Under the pieces are notes generated by a model. It saw only the letters and a list, made by a program, of their open reading frames with translations, was not told where the DNA came from and did no database searches. This document shows, piece after piece, positions 36,190-49,250 of a stretch of DNA of 64,000 bases (position 1 is the stretch's first letter; each line of letters begins with the position of its first letter). Source of the DNA: Oscheius dolichura (lineage: Eukaryota > Nematoda > Chromadorea > Rhabditida > Rhabditidae); NCBI GenBank assembly GCA_932521035.1, contig OW051494.1, positions 6,496,001 to 6,560,000 on the forward strand, read 5' to 3'. The position numbers and the translations under genes were made by a program.

Positions 36190-39100
36190 ATGGAAGTAGT
36201 TATACAAGGTGCCATTTCAGCCTTGGGTTTCGTAGATGATGATGGCAAATATTGTCCAGAGCCTGATTGTTATGGTAGTTTTCAGTTGTACAAATGCTGC
36301 ATTGTTTATAGAAACACTTCGTGATCTTATTCGATATCTTCGTACTGACAGCAATATGTATATAGCTAGAAGGCTTATCGGGGATAGAAACGTGGTCGAA
36401 AATGATCTTATTCCTCTCTTGAAAAGTAAGAAACAGGATGAACAAATGTTTGACATCATTCTTAGGTTTGATCTATAAGGCTAACATATTTCTTTCCGTT
36501 TATTTAGGTTGATGGTTAATTTAATGCAGCCAACTTTGGTTACATTTATGGGTAAACAGCCTGAAGGCCTTGATCAGACAAAAATATGTATTCAATTGGA
36601 AAATAACTTAAGGTTTTTTCATATTTTTGTGGCAGTAAAAATAATTCAGGAAGACAAAATTGGCTTTTGCTGATTCAGGTCTTTTTTCAATATTGAAAGA
36701 TAAACTGAAAAAATACTTTATGGAAACCGTATGTTTATTTGTTGCATATGATAAATAGCATTAGGAATGGGATGATAGAACTGAAGAAGATCGTTTAATT
36801 GTAGAACGAATTATCGTACTTATTCGCTACACACTGTCGATTTCATCTTCTGTTGATGATGAAAAACGAACAGCGTTGGAGTCTAATTCACACGATCGTC
36901 TAATTCTTGCATTTTTGTATTCAGGACTACAAGATGTAACTTAGACCTATTGGAATACTCTGTTTTTTTAGATCTTTCTTAACGTTGCTTCGGATACACA
37001 AGAAAAAGATTTTCACCTTTCCGTCTTGGAAATTTTCGCCTATATTGTCAAAGAACATGCAAGTTGTAGTTCTGACTGACGCATAAGCTAGCTTTCAGAA
37101 CCCTGATGATATTGTTTCCGCTGCTCAAGGTAGAGATTCCAAACAGAAAGAATCAGCTGAACAAGAATTAAAACAAGTTTTTGAGAGAGAACAAAGTAAA
37201 ATAACCGATATGAAGAAAAAGATGCTTGCTGCTAGACATTCAAGGTTAGCTTTTGTTTCTAAATCATCTAGTTTCAATATAGATTTGCTGGTACTTATTG
37301 GGTCGCTGGCCTTCACAGCATGAATAAAGAAAACAAATTTTTCACAGCAAAGTAACTGCTAATTGATATGTTACTATACCTTTCAGACCAGTTATGGATG
37401 TAAATAAAGTGTCGTTTTTGGATGAAAGAAAAAAGAAGGTTCGAGTGGCTAAAAACAGACGGTAGATTGCAAAATTATTAAAGTATATTCGCAGTTCAGC
37501 ATTTGCAATGGCACCGAAAATGTTCACCTTTCTTCCTTAGAGCTGCGGCTACGTTTGAAAGAGCTTTTGGAAGAAGTTTTGGTAAAAGGATTTAATAGAT
37601 TGATGAGGAATACGAAAAATCAGGTATTATATACATTATGTGGTTAGTTGTCTTTAGGCACTTGAAAATCATCGCTCACTTGCTCAAAAGAATGCTGATA
37701 TTCATTACTTCCTTGTCATGCGGTTCTTTTTACGGTTTTGTCGTTTATCGAAAATTAATTCTAATATGGTAAGTATTGTGTTGTGAAATGCTGGCAAAAT
37801 AGGTATTAGGTTGAATCATGTCTTGGTGTGGATATGTTTCATACTTTACAATTGAAAATAGATCAATATCTGGAAAATGCAACTTTACAAAAAAGTGAAG
37901 CACGTTCTCAAGGAATACGCGCTCAATTTGCAGTTACTGCTTATAAGGAGCTCATTCTATTGTAAGCCACTCAGTTTTTGTACCTATTTGTTAAGCACTC
38001 AATATATGATCGATTTTGGAAGTACAGAAGATAAAGAAGATGCTAATGCAGTGTGTAACCATATTTTAAACATTGAAGAATATAGGGAACTCAGTATATC
38101 TATTCTAAGAAAGTTGCAGGTAGGCTACTACCCAATCCTGACCAATTTTTTTTAGCCAGCAGCGGTATCTAAAACGTTTCTCCGCGAACTAGTTTTAGCA
38201 ACACATTATTATTTTAAAATGCTTGAAAAAAACGTGAAGAGTGGTGAACTGCGTTCCGTTTTAAAGAAACAAAAAAAGAAAAAAAGACTTAAATGTATGT
38301 ATTTCATCTAATGCAAGACTTTGTTTTACAGCTACAAAAAAGGATGTCGCACATAAGCAAGTCATTAGATCGACCTGCGATTCCTGGTCAGATGAAAGAC
38401 TTGATTTGATTTGGGCGAAAATCTGCGAGGAGCTCAGCGATGTAATGATGGGGCACATTGAGGCTGCTGCAGATCAACTTGCTGTCAATTCTATGCTCGA
38501 TATAAGTGATGAAGAGCATCAGTAAATAAATCCGGCTCGTATTTTTACTGTTCAGTGTTTAGACAGTTTGCAATGCTGAGAATACAACGTTTATTGAGAA
38601 CAAAAAATGTTAGTGATGCCGTTGGCCTATATCGCGCCTGTCGCGAAATTTGGTGTTTTGATGATATCTTTGGCACAAATGATATGGATCCTGAAGAAGA
38701 GTTCAATGAGCTAAGAACTGTATTCTATACTAATTTAGACGAGGTAAAGTTGTCTTAAAAAATTGTTTATCTTTATTAGATCGCCATCAAAATGCTGAGA
38801 GCTGAAGAAGCTGCAGATAAGCGTTTTGCTGAATCGGACACATATACCAATTATAGTAGCGAAGAGAGCGACGAAAGTGAGTATGAAAGCAAAGAGGTTG
38901 GTTGGAGTTATTCAAAAATCGTTATATTTAGGTTGAATTTAATTTTGATATCTACGTTAAAAAGTTCAGCGCTGCTGATATAATCAAGTGGTAATTTTTA
39001 CATTTTCTTCAGATTTTATGTTTTTCAGGTATTTGTATCTTTTGGCTGATTTCGACAAAAATACAGTAGAGTTAAACAAGGCCTTAGTTAAAATGTTGCA

Positions 39101-40594
39101 TAGAATCGCATTTGATCTTAAAAATCACAGTAAACTCTACCAAGTTTGTTGTTTTCATTGGCTGTACGGTTTTAGTTGTCATTGTTTCGAATTTTACAAA
39201 GAGTGAATGAAAAAGTTCTTGCCTTAGATGTAATCGAAAGGAAAGCAAGCCAATTTTATGAGCTGTACATATTTGGCTATCATTTATTAAAAAGGCAAGC
39301 GAAAAGTAACAGATCAACAGTTGTTTTGCAGATTTTTTCACCGTTTCACGGAATTAGGCGTCAAACTTGCTCCCGAAACTTTATTTTACAAACGTGATAA
39401 AGAAGCATATGAAATAGATTATGGTTATGGAACATATGAGTCGTAAGTAGCCATATCATTTTGCAAAAGTTTAGTTTCAGCTGTCATAAAGATACAGATA
39501 CAGGTTGGCCTGAAGAACTTGAAGATGAATTGCGATCGCTCCATAATGAATGGAGAGATATGGATGAACGTCCAGAAGGCATGGATTTGCTAGATTACAT
39601 AGAAGGAAATCTCTCGAGGGGGCGAACTAGAGCTCAACTTCAGAAGAAATTGAAAAATCTTGGACTTGAGACATTTGGGGCTAAACGAACAAAAGGAGTC
39701 GACAAAACGTTTCCCTTAATTACTATGAAGAAGCTAGTAGAAGAATTCAATAATAAGGATGATGGAAACCAATGTATGTTTTTTAAAAGTTATATTTAAG
39801 AAAATTTAGTGGATCTTGTCGATTGGCTAATAATGTCACTTAGTGACCAAGGCGCTGGAATGTTTAGCAGACAAAAAATTATTAAGCAGCTCGCGTATAC
39901 TGGTGTTGTCTACATCAAGAAAAAGATTAAGAGGAAGTAGGTTTATTGTGCAAATCTAACCGTTTCTAGTGTTTCAAACAAGAAAACCAATGATGATTTT
40001 ATAAATGACAGTAATGAAGAAAAATCTCTTCATGCTCTATCAGATATCAACGACAGTTTTGAGAATTTTCTACGTGAAACTAAGAATAGCGATGATGTAG
40101 ATGTTCACAAAGATAGTATAGGAGACGCGACCGTGGAAAAATCAGTGGGTAGTAAAAATAGCTAAGCAGTATTTTTGTGTGCAGATGAAAACTTTAACTT
40201 CTACCAAAAAGATAAAATCAAGTGATAAACGGAAGCGTATATTCGACTCTGATGATGAAAACGAGGTTTTTGAGGTAATATGTTTATTCTACATCCCAAC
40301 GGGAAAGTTTTATAGCAAAGCATAACAAATGAAACAGAACATGATAATAGTCAAGGATCTGATGCACTTAGAATGGAAGGTAGAATAACTGTTACAGACG
40401 AGCCTTTGCGTAGCAACTTATCTAGAGTAAGTCGCGCGATATTTATATTTAATTAATAGAAACGACAGCGGATTATGTCTTCTGATGAAAGCGGGGATGA
40501 GATTAGTGAGCCGGTCACTACCAAGCAAACGGCCGCACGATCTCCTAGTCGCAAAGGGCGCAGAGTTTTTATTGACTCTGATGAGGACGATTAA
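36190..40594 (+). CDS. Timeless (TIM-1/Swi1-type replication fork protection factor)
   Basis: Start is ATG 36190, 7 nt after TTTCCAG; stop at 40594; about 25 small exons. The N-terminal block (AISALGFVDDDGKYCPE, RDLIRYLRTDSNMYIARRLI, LMVNLMQPTLVTF) is the Timeless domain, followed by helical repeats (RKTKLAFADSGLFSILKDKL and others), the Timeless C-terminal region (WPEELEDELRSLHNEWRDMD, LDYIEGNLSRGRTRAQLQKK) and an acidic/basic tail with nuclear localisation motifs (SSDKRKRIFDSDDE, SRKGRRVFIDSDEDD). Family role: with TIPIN it stabilises replication forks; in nematodes it is needed for cohesion. It resembles Timeout/TIM-1 rather than the circadian paralogue. First gene of a tight four-gene cluster; AATAAA near 40645. 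Confidence 0.92.
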
Positions 40595-40748
40595 TTTTTG
40601 GGTATACGGGTACCTTTCTGTATTATACGTTTATACATTTTGCAAAATAAAAATACCATTGAATTCCTGTACGTTGTTATAGTCTTAGCTACTCTAGTAC
40701 GTATGTCAAATTTAGCAAAATGCCCTATGTGAACATGTTACTTGATAG

Positions 40749-42321
40749 ATGGAAATCAAACTAAACCAGCCTCCAACATGCATGGCATTAGGTAACAACG
40801 GATTGGTTGCTCTTGGTTCGGTAGATGGCTCTCTCAAGCTGAAGAAATTTAACTCCACCAAGTATACGATGAAAGTAAGTGAAGTTTTTCTGCAACTTTA
40901 TAAAAATGTTTTTGCATCCAATACATTTTTTTCTTTAGGATGGATGGAAGTTCGATATGAATGCCAGTATTCGCGATGTAGTCTTTGACCATGATTATTT
41001 TCAGCTATTTTGCGTAAGCCGTAACAAGGCAGTATGTAGCTACGACGTGGAAACAGGTAGAAGGTCTGTAGCATAAATTGTCTGTTTTGATTCTGTTTTT
41101 TAACTTTAGGACGCGATGCTTAGTATCGGGAACTAGTGACAGGCCTAATGTGATCGGCTTGCTTCCTCAAACTGCTCGAAAACATCAGCAATTTGCAACT
41201 GGAGACGAGAATGGAGAGGTATTACTAACATTAAAGCTCGATTGTGTGTTTAGGTTCGCACTTGGGATTTTAGAGCTGACAAACCACTTATTTGTACATG
41301 GAAAGAACAAGAAGGCGTTTGTTACTAAAATTAAGGGAATTATAAGTTTTAGGACATAAACGCTTTGGCTATGGATTCTAGACATAACCTTTTGTCCGCC
41401 TCATCTGATGGCTCAATTGCTGCTTACGAAGTTCGCAAATGCAAATTGCGAATGAAGAGTGAGATTATGCATTCAGAGTTGCTCAGCCTTTGTGTTACAA
41501 ATAAGTATGTTACGCTTTCAGCTGCATAATTCCTGATATTCAGATACGTTTATGCTGGGGGAATAGACGGTGTGATAGAAGTATTTACGCATGGCGAATA
41601 TGGTAACTTACTGGAACGTATTGAAAGTGGCTTTGACATGGTTCTAATCTCCTATTACGTTTGTTATTCCCAGTTGTTCAGGGAGTGAACCAAATAGTCC
41701 AACTTCGAGCTGGATTGCTTTTAACAGCTAGCGAAGCATCTAGTAAACTTAGGTTTTTATTTGAAGTGATTAGAATTCTAAACTTTCAGATTGTTAAACG
41801 TTATGCCAACTAAACGGTTAGGTGCTGTTGCTACGCATGGTGAACACGATGAAGGCATTGATAAAATGCAAGTGACCCCAGATGGAGATTACCTATTTTC
41901 TTTATCTGGTATGAATTCCTCATTGAAAGTTAGTGGCGCTAAAATTCTTAAATATAACGTTTGAGGTGTGGCCCTTGGAAGATATAATGGCTGGAATTCC
42001 TCTTCTTCGTGCTGATAACATTCAGAAAAGAAAGTCAATTGTTAAAGAAGGGTAAGCATCTATGTATCTATTTAAGATTCTCATTTGAGCTTCTTTGATG
42101 ATTTACTTGTATCAAAAGCCAAAACGCCCAAAAATGAGGTGAAAAATGGTTATTCAATGAACTCGACGGGTCATGAAGCAACATCCGAAAGTGAGCTAGA
42201 AAGTGCTGATGACAATGAAAGCGATGACGATGAGAGTATTAGTGACAAAAAAAGTGACGATAGCGAAGAAGAGACTGCGGACAGTGATGAAGATGAGGAG
42301 ATGGAAGAAAGCGACGATTAA
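40749..42321 (+). CDS. WD-repeat protein WDR55
   Basis: Start is ATG 40749, directly preceded by an AG, 155 nt after the Timeless stop; stop at 42321. About nine exons encode WD40-type blades (MALGNNGLVALGSVDGSLKL, RDVVFDHDYFQLFC, FATGDENGEV, LSASSDGSIAAYEVR, YVYAGGIDGVIEVF), the block KRKSIVKEGFFDDLL, and a strongly acidic Ser/Asp/Glu tail, as in WDR55. The family functions in the nucleolus in rRNA maturation. Second gene of the cluster. No perfect AATAAA follows closely, which fits operon processing. Confidence 0.85.
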
Positions 42322-42476
42322 TGTTCTTTTAGTGATTGCCACGTTTTATTTTCTAGCCATTTTATAACCGGTTCCTATAAATTTTTATAAATTTCATTTC
42401 CTCTTGCTTATATTGAAGATTTAAAGATCTTGATGATATTGTTAATATGTTCAAAACAATACAATCACTTTTAGAA

Positions 42477-43178
42477 ATGACTATATGCGCATTCTGCTCG
42501 ACCGATAAGGCTGAACTTTATACATGTCCCCGATGTCGAGCAAATTATTGTTCATTAAAGTCAGTCTAATATGAATATTCTAGTACATAATTTTTGCTTT
42601 AGATGTTATCGCAGTAAAGAGCATAATAAATGTTCCGAACAATTCTATCAAAACTGTGTTAAGCAAGAATTACAAGGTTTTTTTACAATAATTCAAAAAA
42701 ATCTTACTTCAGGTAAAAAACACGACGGCCCTACTTTTGAGAACTTTGAAGAGGAGATGGAAAAGTATATTCAGGGAGAAAGCGATCATTTACCCGGTTT
42801 TTTCTATCAAATGGTCAAATGGCATACTATTTCTAGGTACATCAAATCAGCAAGATGGCGAGCCGTTAGATTCCGATGATGAAACGGAGGCAGATACTTA
42901 TCTTAAACAAGTTAGTAGTTGATAAAGTTCTTCGACGAATAATAGGTAGTAGAAGATACCATGGCAGAATATGAACAAGATGATGGCGAAATAGAACGAC
43001 GTCTTCTTGCTATGGGTTTATCTGGAAATGTTGAGCAATTAATGACAACATTATCGGAAGAGGAACGGAAGTATTTTAATCAATTGGCGGAAGAGGTTAT
43101 AAATTATCTTAATTTATGAAACAAACATTGCAGATGAACCAAGAAGAATTAGGTCTCGGACAAAGCTGTTTTAAATAA
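42477..43178 (+). CDS. HIT-type zinc finger protein, ZNHIT2-like
   Basis: Five exons join in frame: 42477-42559, 42603-42796, 42837-42910, 42946-43095 and 43134-43178, giving 181 residues. The N-terminal HIT finger is complete: CAFC, YTCPRC, YCSLKCYRSKEHNKC. The rest has an acidic linker and the helical block LSEEERKYFNQLAEE typical of ZNHIT2. The family helps assemble R2TP-dependent complexes such as U5 snRNP. The ATG follows a TTTTAG acceptor by 2 nt and lies 156 nt after the WDR55 stop. AATAAA overlaps the stop codon. Confidence 0.88.
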
Positions 43179-43283
43179 ACTGTATCTTACCCTATTTGTT
43201 CGCTTTCCAATTAGTCTGTTATTGACTGACCTTTATATCTTCATATTTCTTTTATTCATTACCAATGCAAAGATCCTTTCAGA

Positions 43284-43880
43284 ATGTTTTTGAGGATATC
43301 TTCGTCACTTTTACGGCTATCTCGTCAAGCAACAACTAAAGCGGAAATTATAGATACAGACGCAGTCAGCCAATTAAGTTTCTGGTGACTTTCTTAAAGC
43401 TTGCATATTTAGGTGTGTTCTAAAATTGAATCAGAAATAGCTGATGCGACTAAACGTTTATTTGCTGTTGTTTATTTAAATGGAAGGCAATGGAAGATTT
43501 CTCAGGGCGATCTTGTAGCACTTGAAGGAGAATTACCATTAGCAACTGGAGATATTATAAATCTGGAAAAAGTGTTTATTTTTACCTCCAACATTATCTG
43601 AATTATTAGGTTTTAATGGTTGGAGGTCGCAATTTCTCAGTATTTGGCCGGCCGTTTTTGGATCCTTCTGCCGTTAGCGTTCGTGCTACTGTTGTTGAAA
43701 AGAGCACCAAGTCACCAGAAGTTTTCTATTTCCATAATAATCATCAACAAATTAAAAAATTGCATTGTACGTTTTTTATATTCCATTATAACAGCTATTT
43801 CAGGGCTTACACGCGAAATGACAGTACTAAGAATAAATGAAGTAACAGCAAGAAATAAAGTTCTTGGCTTTTCTGAGTAA
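43284..43880 (+). CDS. Mitochondrial large-subunit ribosomal protein bL21m
   Basis: Four exons join in frame: 43284-43364, 43413-43571, 43610-43766 and 43804-43880, giving 157 residues. Residues 1-25 are a mitochondrial targeting sequence (FLRISSSLLRLSRQATT). The L21 fold follows: LFAVVYLNGRQWKISQGDL, GDIINLEKVLMVGGRNFSVF, RPFLDPSAVSVRATVVEK, ending with LRINEV. The ATG follows TTTCAG by 1 nt and lies 106 nt after the ZNHIT2 stop. It is the last gene of the tight + strand cluster. Confidence 0.9.
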
Positions 43881-44381
43881 TTTTATAGTACACATTTGTT
43901 CTAGAATAGGAAGTTCATGTTATCATGCTAATAAATATGCTTCTTTGTCGTATTTAGTGCATTCCAAGTGATCGGGAGTGGTGCGTGTAAGTGCGATAGA
44001 TCAGATCGCGAAAATGTGGGTGGTTCGTTGCACCTCCAATGCTTTGGTCATGGCGTCGACTTCGACCAAATTACCAGGTATTCGAACTACCGTATACTCT
44101 TTGAATCTTGTATACATTCCCGGTCAGTCTGGTGTTAAAAATGCTAATTTGCATAGTATCCATCTCAATTCCAAATTCTATGCTTTTAGTCCCCAGACCA
44201 AGCAGAACATAAAATATTGTTTTTTGTGGTCTGTTTCTTTGACGCAAAGATCGACGAAATAGTTGCTTTTCTCTCAACCGAGTCGATCATCGCGCCTGCC
44301 TGCCTGCCCTTATCAGCGGGTCCACCTCGGCCACGCCAGCCGTACTTCAATAATTTCTCTCCTATACTCTAGTTATTGTCA

Positions 44382-46249
44382 ATGGAGCTGATCAAACACA
44401 GAGGAGGTACGCCCCTGATCTCAGTCGGCGCACGGTAGTCGTCCCCCGTCCCCGTCGATGTTTTTTCTAATCTCCTTGCCCTAAATGACATCATCATCTT
44501 ATCACAAGGCTGGATATCAAAGCCCATTATGATGTGTTTCGCCCAGCCGCGGCTCAATTAGCCGCTGCCATCGAAGCCCCGAGCATGCTCTTTCCGGCCC
44601 GGATTAACCGAGTTTTATAGCCTGTCTCGTCTGCCACCATCCGGCCGGCTCGGCTCATTTCAACAGTGTCAGTTGTCTCGCCTGTGCCGCCTTTTTCAGG
44701 TACTGTCGTCCTCTTTTTATCGAATAATCTTAATTCAGGAGGACCGTCTCGTTAGATATTAAATTTATCTGTAAAAAGAGCAACGAATGCCGCGTCTTCC
44801 ACGGTTCGCCCCTTCAATTTCCGGTAATTATCAATTTCAGAACTTCGGATGGTGTGCCGGGCCTGCAGATATCAGCGATGTTTGGAGGCGGGACTACAGC
44901 CGAACAGTGGGGATTCCTTTAAAAAGAAATAACAGAACAGATTCAGTGGTACAGAAGAGGAGGATCCGCCGGAAGGACGGGATCAAGATAGAGGAAGACC
45001 TTGTCGCCGACCCGAAGGAGATCCCCTCGCCGGCCACCACCGGGGGCAGTACCGTCGGGGTCTGTTCTAATTTAATCAAAAGAATAAGACCTGCTACAGT
45101 ACTCTCCGTCGTTTTCGTCCGGGAGCGATGCCCTCTCCCCCATTGACACCCGGTCCTCGGTTCCGTCGCTGCCCATCCCGCCCCCGCTACCCCTTCCCAC
45201 GCCGACTCTGCCCGATGCTTTGGATGGCACCAATCTCCTCACCCACTATGTCGTCGAGGTCCCCCTTATCCGGGGAAATGAGTAATCTGAAGAGTTGCAG
45301 CTTCGGAAGGCCATGGACCGCCGTTACCTGATGTTCTCCGACCAGCCGATCACCGTTATCACCGGCTACGATAAGCTGGTATCGTCGTTTATCTGCCTCT
45401 CCGGTTCAAGGGTACTTTAGCCTTTTTGTGTGGGTGAGAGGAAGCCCCACTCGATGAAGCGGCAATTCGAAAGCCAGAAGTTGGATCACCTGCTGGCCTT
45501 CGACTTCTGTGCAGCGATGCCCGGATGGCACGACATGGCCGGCGACGAGAAGGTTTTCCCCATCAGGAGGACAGAACCCCCTTCTTTTAGGTGCTCTTTT
45601 TCCGTACGGCGACGTTGTCTTTTTGTCTTTTGGACATTGCGTGGATCACCTGCCAGGCAATTGAGCCGTCGGAAAGGGTAGCCCCGAGAATAGAACTTGG
45701 TGATCCCCCCGGTTCAGCTGGTCATGTACACGGACGGGAGTGTCTCCTCGGTGGACGACCTGTCCTTCGGCTGGGACGACGAAGAGGGACTACCGACTGA
45801 CGAGAAGAGCAAAATATTCTTCGAGTTCATCCGCCGGCTGCACTCGGCCCTCATTCTCCCCATCTGTGAAATCGGCCTGGACGAGGTCGAGTACGCCGCC
45901 CTCAAGGCCTTCTGCATCTGGAAAATGGGTAAATTCGAATCTGTTTCTAGGGAAATACTCTCTTTTAGGCTATGTGGAATACACCCAGAACATCCGAAGC
46001 CTGGCGAAGAAACAAGAGACGGCGCTCCTCCTCGGCTTGGATGCCCATTACGAGGTGAATTTCGAGGGGGAGGAGACGTATTTTGAGGTATAGGACCGGG
46101 AGGACAAGGCGGAGAGGATGGGCAACTTGATCCTGCTGATGGGAACCATCTTCGAACTGTACCAGAACGTGCTCGAGATGTACCAGGGCATCACCCTCTT
46201 CGACCTGCTCAACGTCGACCTCGTCAGCAAGGAACTCCTCGCCTTGTGA
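44382..46249 (+). CDS. Nuclear hormone receptor, nematode-type P-box (NHR family)
   Basis: Twelve exons join in frame from 44382-44406 and 44621-44699 to 46094-46249, giving 422 residues; the first exon is the least certain. The DNA-binding domain is complete: CLVCHHPAG for the first CxxC, P-box CLACAAFFRR, then a second finger CKKSNECRVFHELRMVCRAC with exact C-x5-C-x9-C-x2-C spacing, then YQRCLEAGL. A Pro-rich hinge (LPIPPPLPLPTPT) precedes a ligand-binding domain with LRKAMDRRYLMFSD, LSFCLLDIAWITCQAIE, GLDEVEYAALKAFCIWKMG and a C-terminal helix LLNVDLVSKELLAL. The AF alanine-pair P-box is characteristic of the expanded nematode receptors. Two apparent in-frame stops fall inside 36 and 39 nt introns. 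Ligand and targets are unknown. Confidence 0.87.
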
Positions 46250-46835
46250 TATCTCTGCTTTATACTCTGTGCATTATTATGTCCGCTACGGAGACCATCC
46301 TTGACCTTCGCCCGATTCTCACGCGTCCATTGAAAATACACAGCCCCTGACTGGTTTGGGGATACTCTACCCGTCTCAAAATAGAGGAACACGCCTTCTA
46401 GGTGAATAAAATGGACCTTCTCTCAACTAATAATCATATGTCAATATATATCTACACAGCTAAAACAACAGCGAGAAGACCAGAGAAATAGATCCCCCGT
46501 CTCGTATTTGTCACCCTCCTCGACTCGATACCAAACGGAGGAAATAACACGGCCCCACACCTGCTAATCGGCTCCTAGAACCCCCTCGCGTCACCCGAGT
46601 GCACTTCTCCTTCTTCCGAGTCCAAGTCTCGCCCGGTGCAGACAGTCCCCCTGGTCCCAAAACGAACGATGTTTATCTAGCACGAAGATATCGGTAATAA
46701 ACCAACGAATAGCTCTCCCTCTCGGGCTACAGTACTGGCTTTTTCTCCCTCCTTTTAACCCAGGATAGAACAACAACAAAAATGAAAATCTGTATGAGAA
46801 AACTGAAAGAGAACCGTGTAGTGATCACTGGGCAG
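46250..46835. other. Region between convergent genes
   Basis: Holds the 3' flanks of the nuclear receptor (+) and the CUE-domain gene (-). No gene is supported. An AATAAA for the receptor lies near 46406. Confidence 0.45.
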
Positions 46836-47870
46836 TCAGTAGACATGTTCATTTGAGCCGCTCCGGAAACGGGACGTCAGCTGGACCAGGCGCTGTTTCG
46901 AGACTGAAATGGCTCTTGTTTTACCGTCTGCCCCTTATTTTCCTACCTTTGCTGAGCTTCTTGATTTTATCCTTGATGTCGTCGGTGTTAAGCACGATCT
47001 CGTCGACCACGGGGCCCTCGGGCACGGGAGGGGCGCTGTGCTTTGACGAGTTTCTGCGCATGGCAATGCTCGGGCGCCTCTCCCCAAAGGCGGTGACAGA
47101 CGAGCTGCGTGGCTCCCTCTTCCCGGCTCGCATCAGTTCCCTGTGTTGAAGGAGGAGGGCCATCTGCTCGTCCTCCAGCATCCGGGCCTCTTTCTCGTCC
47201 GTCACATGGTCCAGACGACGCTCATTCTCCTTCTTCAATTGCTGGAGACGGAGCCGCTCGCAGTCCAGACTCGTACGGGATTCTCGCCTTCTCACCGGGG
47301 CTGCCTGGAATAATCTACGGTAAAATCAGAATAAGGACATACTAACCTGGGTGGAGGTGTTGGGCTCAGAGGTGAAAAATGAGCGGGCATAGTTGGGAGG
47401 AGCGGAGACAGGCGGCAGACTGCGTCGAGGAGTAGGTGGGGGAGTAGGAAGAGGAAGCACGGCAGGAGGAAAGGTGGTCGACTCCGGTTGCTGGACAGGG
47501 CTTGGACGAGGCGAACTGGCAGTGGCCTCCTCGTAGCTGGGCGGCGGGATCGAAGGCTAAAGTTCGACTGCGAAAGAGATAGACTCCGACGGACCTGGGT
47601 CTCCCGGAGGAGGGCGTCAATGGTCGAGGCCACATCGCCGTCGTGCTGGCGCAGCACCTGCTCGATCCGGTCGGGCGACGCCGTCGGGAACATTATGGCA
47701 AAGTCCCGCATGGCCTGGAATATCCCGGGTTACTATAAAAAGACTTCCGCCGGACATTTTGATAAGAGGCGCCATTTCAAATATTGACGGAGCCCATTTC
47801 CGGGGCTCAAACAAAGACAAAAGAAACTCACCGCGCTGAAGTCTAGGAGGTGCTCTTCGTCGTGGGGCAT
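46836..47870 (-). CDS. CUE-domain protein, CUEDC1-like
   Basis: Five exons join in frame: 47870-47832, 47714-47595, 47556-47347, 47304-46947 and 46903-46836, giving 264 residues. Residues about 10-53 are a ubiquitin-binding CUE domain (LLDFSAAMRDFAIMFPTASP, RIEQVLRQHDGDVASTIDAL). A PPSYEEA motif follows, able to bind WW domains, then a Pro-rich spacer. The C-terminal half has a coiled coil (LRLQQLKKENERRLDHV), the block LEDEQMALLLQHRELM, and KLSKVSKQRLVQLTSRF, matching the CUEDC1 C-terminus in order and character. The family is linked to ubiquitin and NEDD4-type ligases; the exact role is poorly known. Confidence 0.82.
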
Positions 47871-49250
47871 CGACCAGGGAGGGGGCTATCTGAAACGAGG
47901 AGGATTGTCTAGGGACCGGATGGACACTCCCAGTTGCGGAGTAGGACAAGGGGGGTACAGAAGGGAGTGCCCCAGGAGGGGAACAGTTGCCTTTTTTTTG
48001 GAGGGGGGGGGAGGCCGCTCATGAATATGCCCGGCGTGTATATTGGACACGTGACGGCCGGGCTGGAAAAACTGCGACCATTTAGGACCGAGGGGCAGAG
48101 GGGAGAAATTCGTTATGAGAAAGTGACAGGAGACGTTCGTAAACAAAAGAGCCGACCTTATATGGGAGAAGACTGCGGAGGTGGGCGAGGAAGCACCCTG
48201 ACTCATCCCCCGCACCCTCACCCCTTTCTGGGAGGCCCCCTGATAGAGAGAAAGAGCAGCTGGCAAAGAATAACAAGCAACAGGAGAAATAGGAATTGTT
48301 CTCAAATGGAAGGCGGCCATCTTTTGGAGTACAGGGTGTTGCAAAGGATACAGAAAACATCTGTTTGCTCAGAGGCGGTGGATGTTAGCTGGAATGGAAA
48401 ACAAGTTGAGGAGGGGAGTCGTACAGGTTGCGAAGGCCGCTTATCTGCACTGAACGCGGAGATTTGGAGGCTCCGGGGACTCGATAGACCCGCTGATTAG
48501 GGACCAGGGAACAATTCGGAGGCAGACGGCCCCCTTCCGTCTTCTGGAGGGACGCGTCCTCCCCCTCCTTGAGGGAGAGAGAAGGTTGCCCCCGGGAAAG
48601 AGAGATTGTACAGTGCGCCTGGAGGAGAACGCTAACTGGCACTTAGATAAACACGCAGATAAGACTGACTGACGAAAAAACGGACTGCCATAGGGCCGGG
48701 CCAGATTGACACATTCACCCCCGGCGGCCATACGGGGGAAATTGTGGCTCAAAGGGGCCAAAACATGGATTGGACGGCATCTGGAAGGGAAGGGATCAAA
48801 GGAAAAAAGAGATAAATCGGCAAGTATCAGCTGTAGTGGCGGACGGGGAACAACTGTTTTTGTGACTATCGACTGCCCGTCGACAATTACACACGCGGGT
48901 ATTCCCGACTGACCAAAACGGGAGGGGAAGCCGCGAGATGTTTGATCGGGGGATTCCATGGAAACAAGTACCTGCTCCGTTTACTGGGCACACACAAACA
49001 CGGCTAATTCTCCTCTATCCAGCAAATAACTTCCCCGTTCTTTTTATTTCGTCTTTTCTTCTGTGTTTTATTCATCGTTTGTGTCTGCTCTAATAATAGA
49101 CAAAGTGGACAAACAGCTCAAGTTGGTGCTGTACTTATCGCAAGCGCACTCAGGGTCAAAAATATGCCGAGACTGCTTGTTTGCTTACTGTTTTCTATAA
49201 AATATTAATGTCGAACACATCCAAAATAGGAATCTCGTCGTGAGGGGGTT

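Noticed and set aside
43978..44262. Small plus-strand ORF between bL21m and the nuclear receptor (MWVVRCTSNALVMASTS)
   Set aside because: The only good donor is in the wrong phase for the most protein-like downstream exon; nothing recognised. It may be 5' UTR of the receptor.
45283..45285. In-frame TAA inside the nuclear receptor coding region, suggesting a pseudogene
   Set aside because: A 36 nt interval 45259-45294 starts with GT and ends with AG, removes the TAA and keeps the frame (VVE to LQLRKAM), so a very short intron is the better explanation.
46088..46093. In-frame TAG near the end of the receptor ligand-binding domain
   Set aside because: A 39 nt intron 46055-46093 with GTGAAT start and TATAG end removes it and restores the frame to DREDKAERM.
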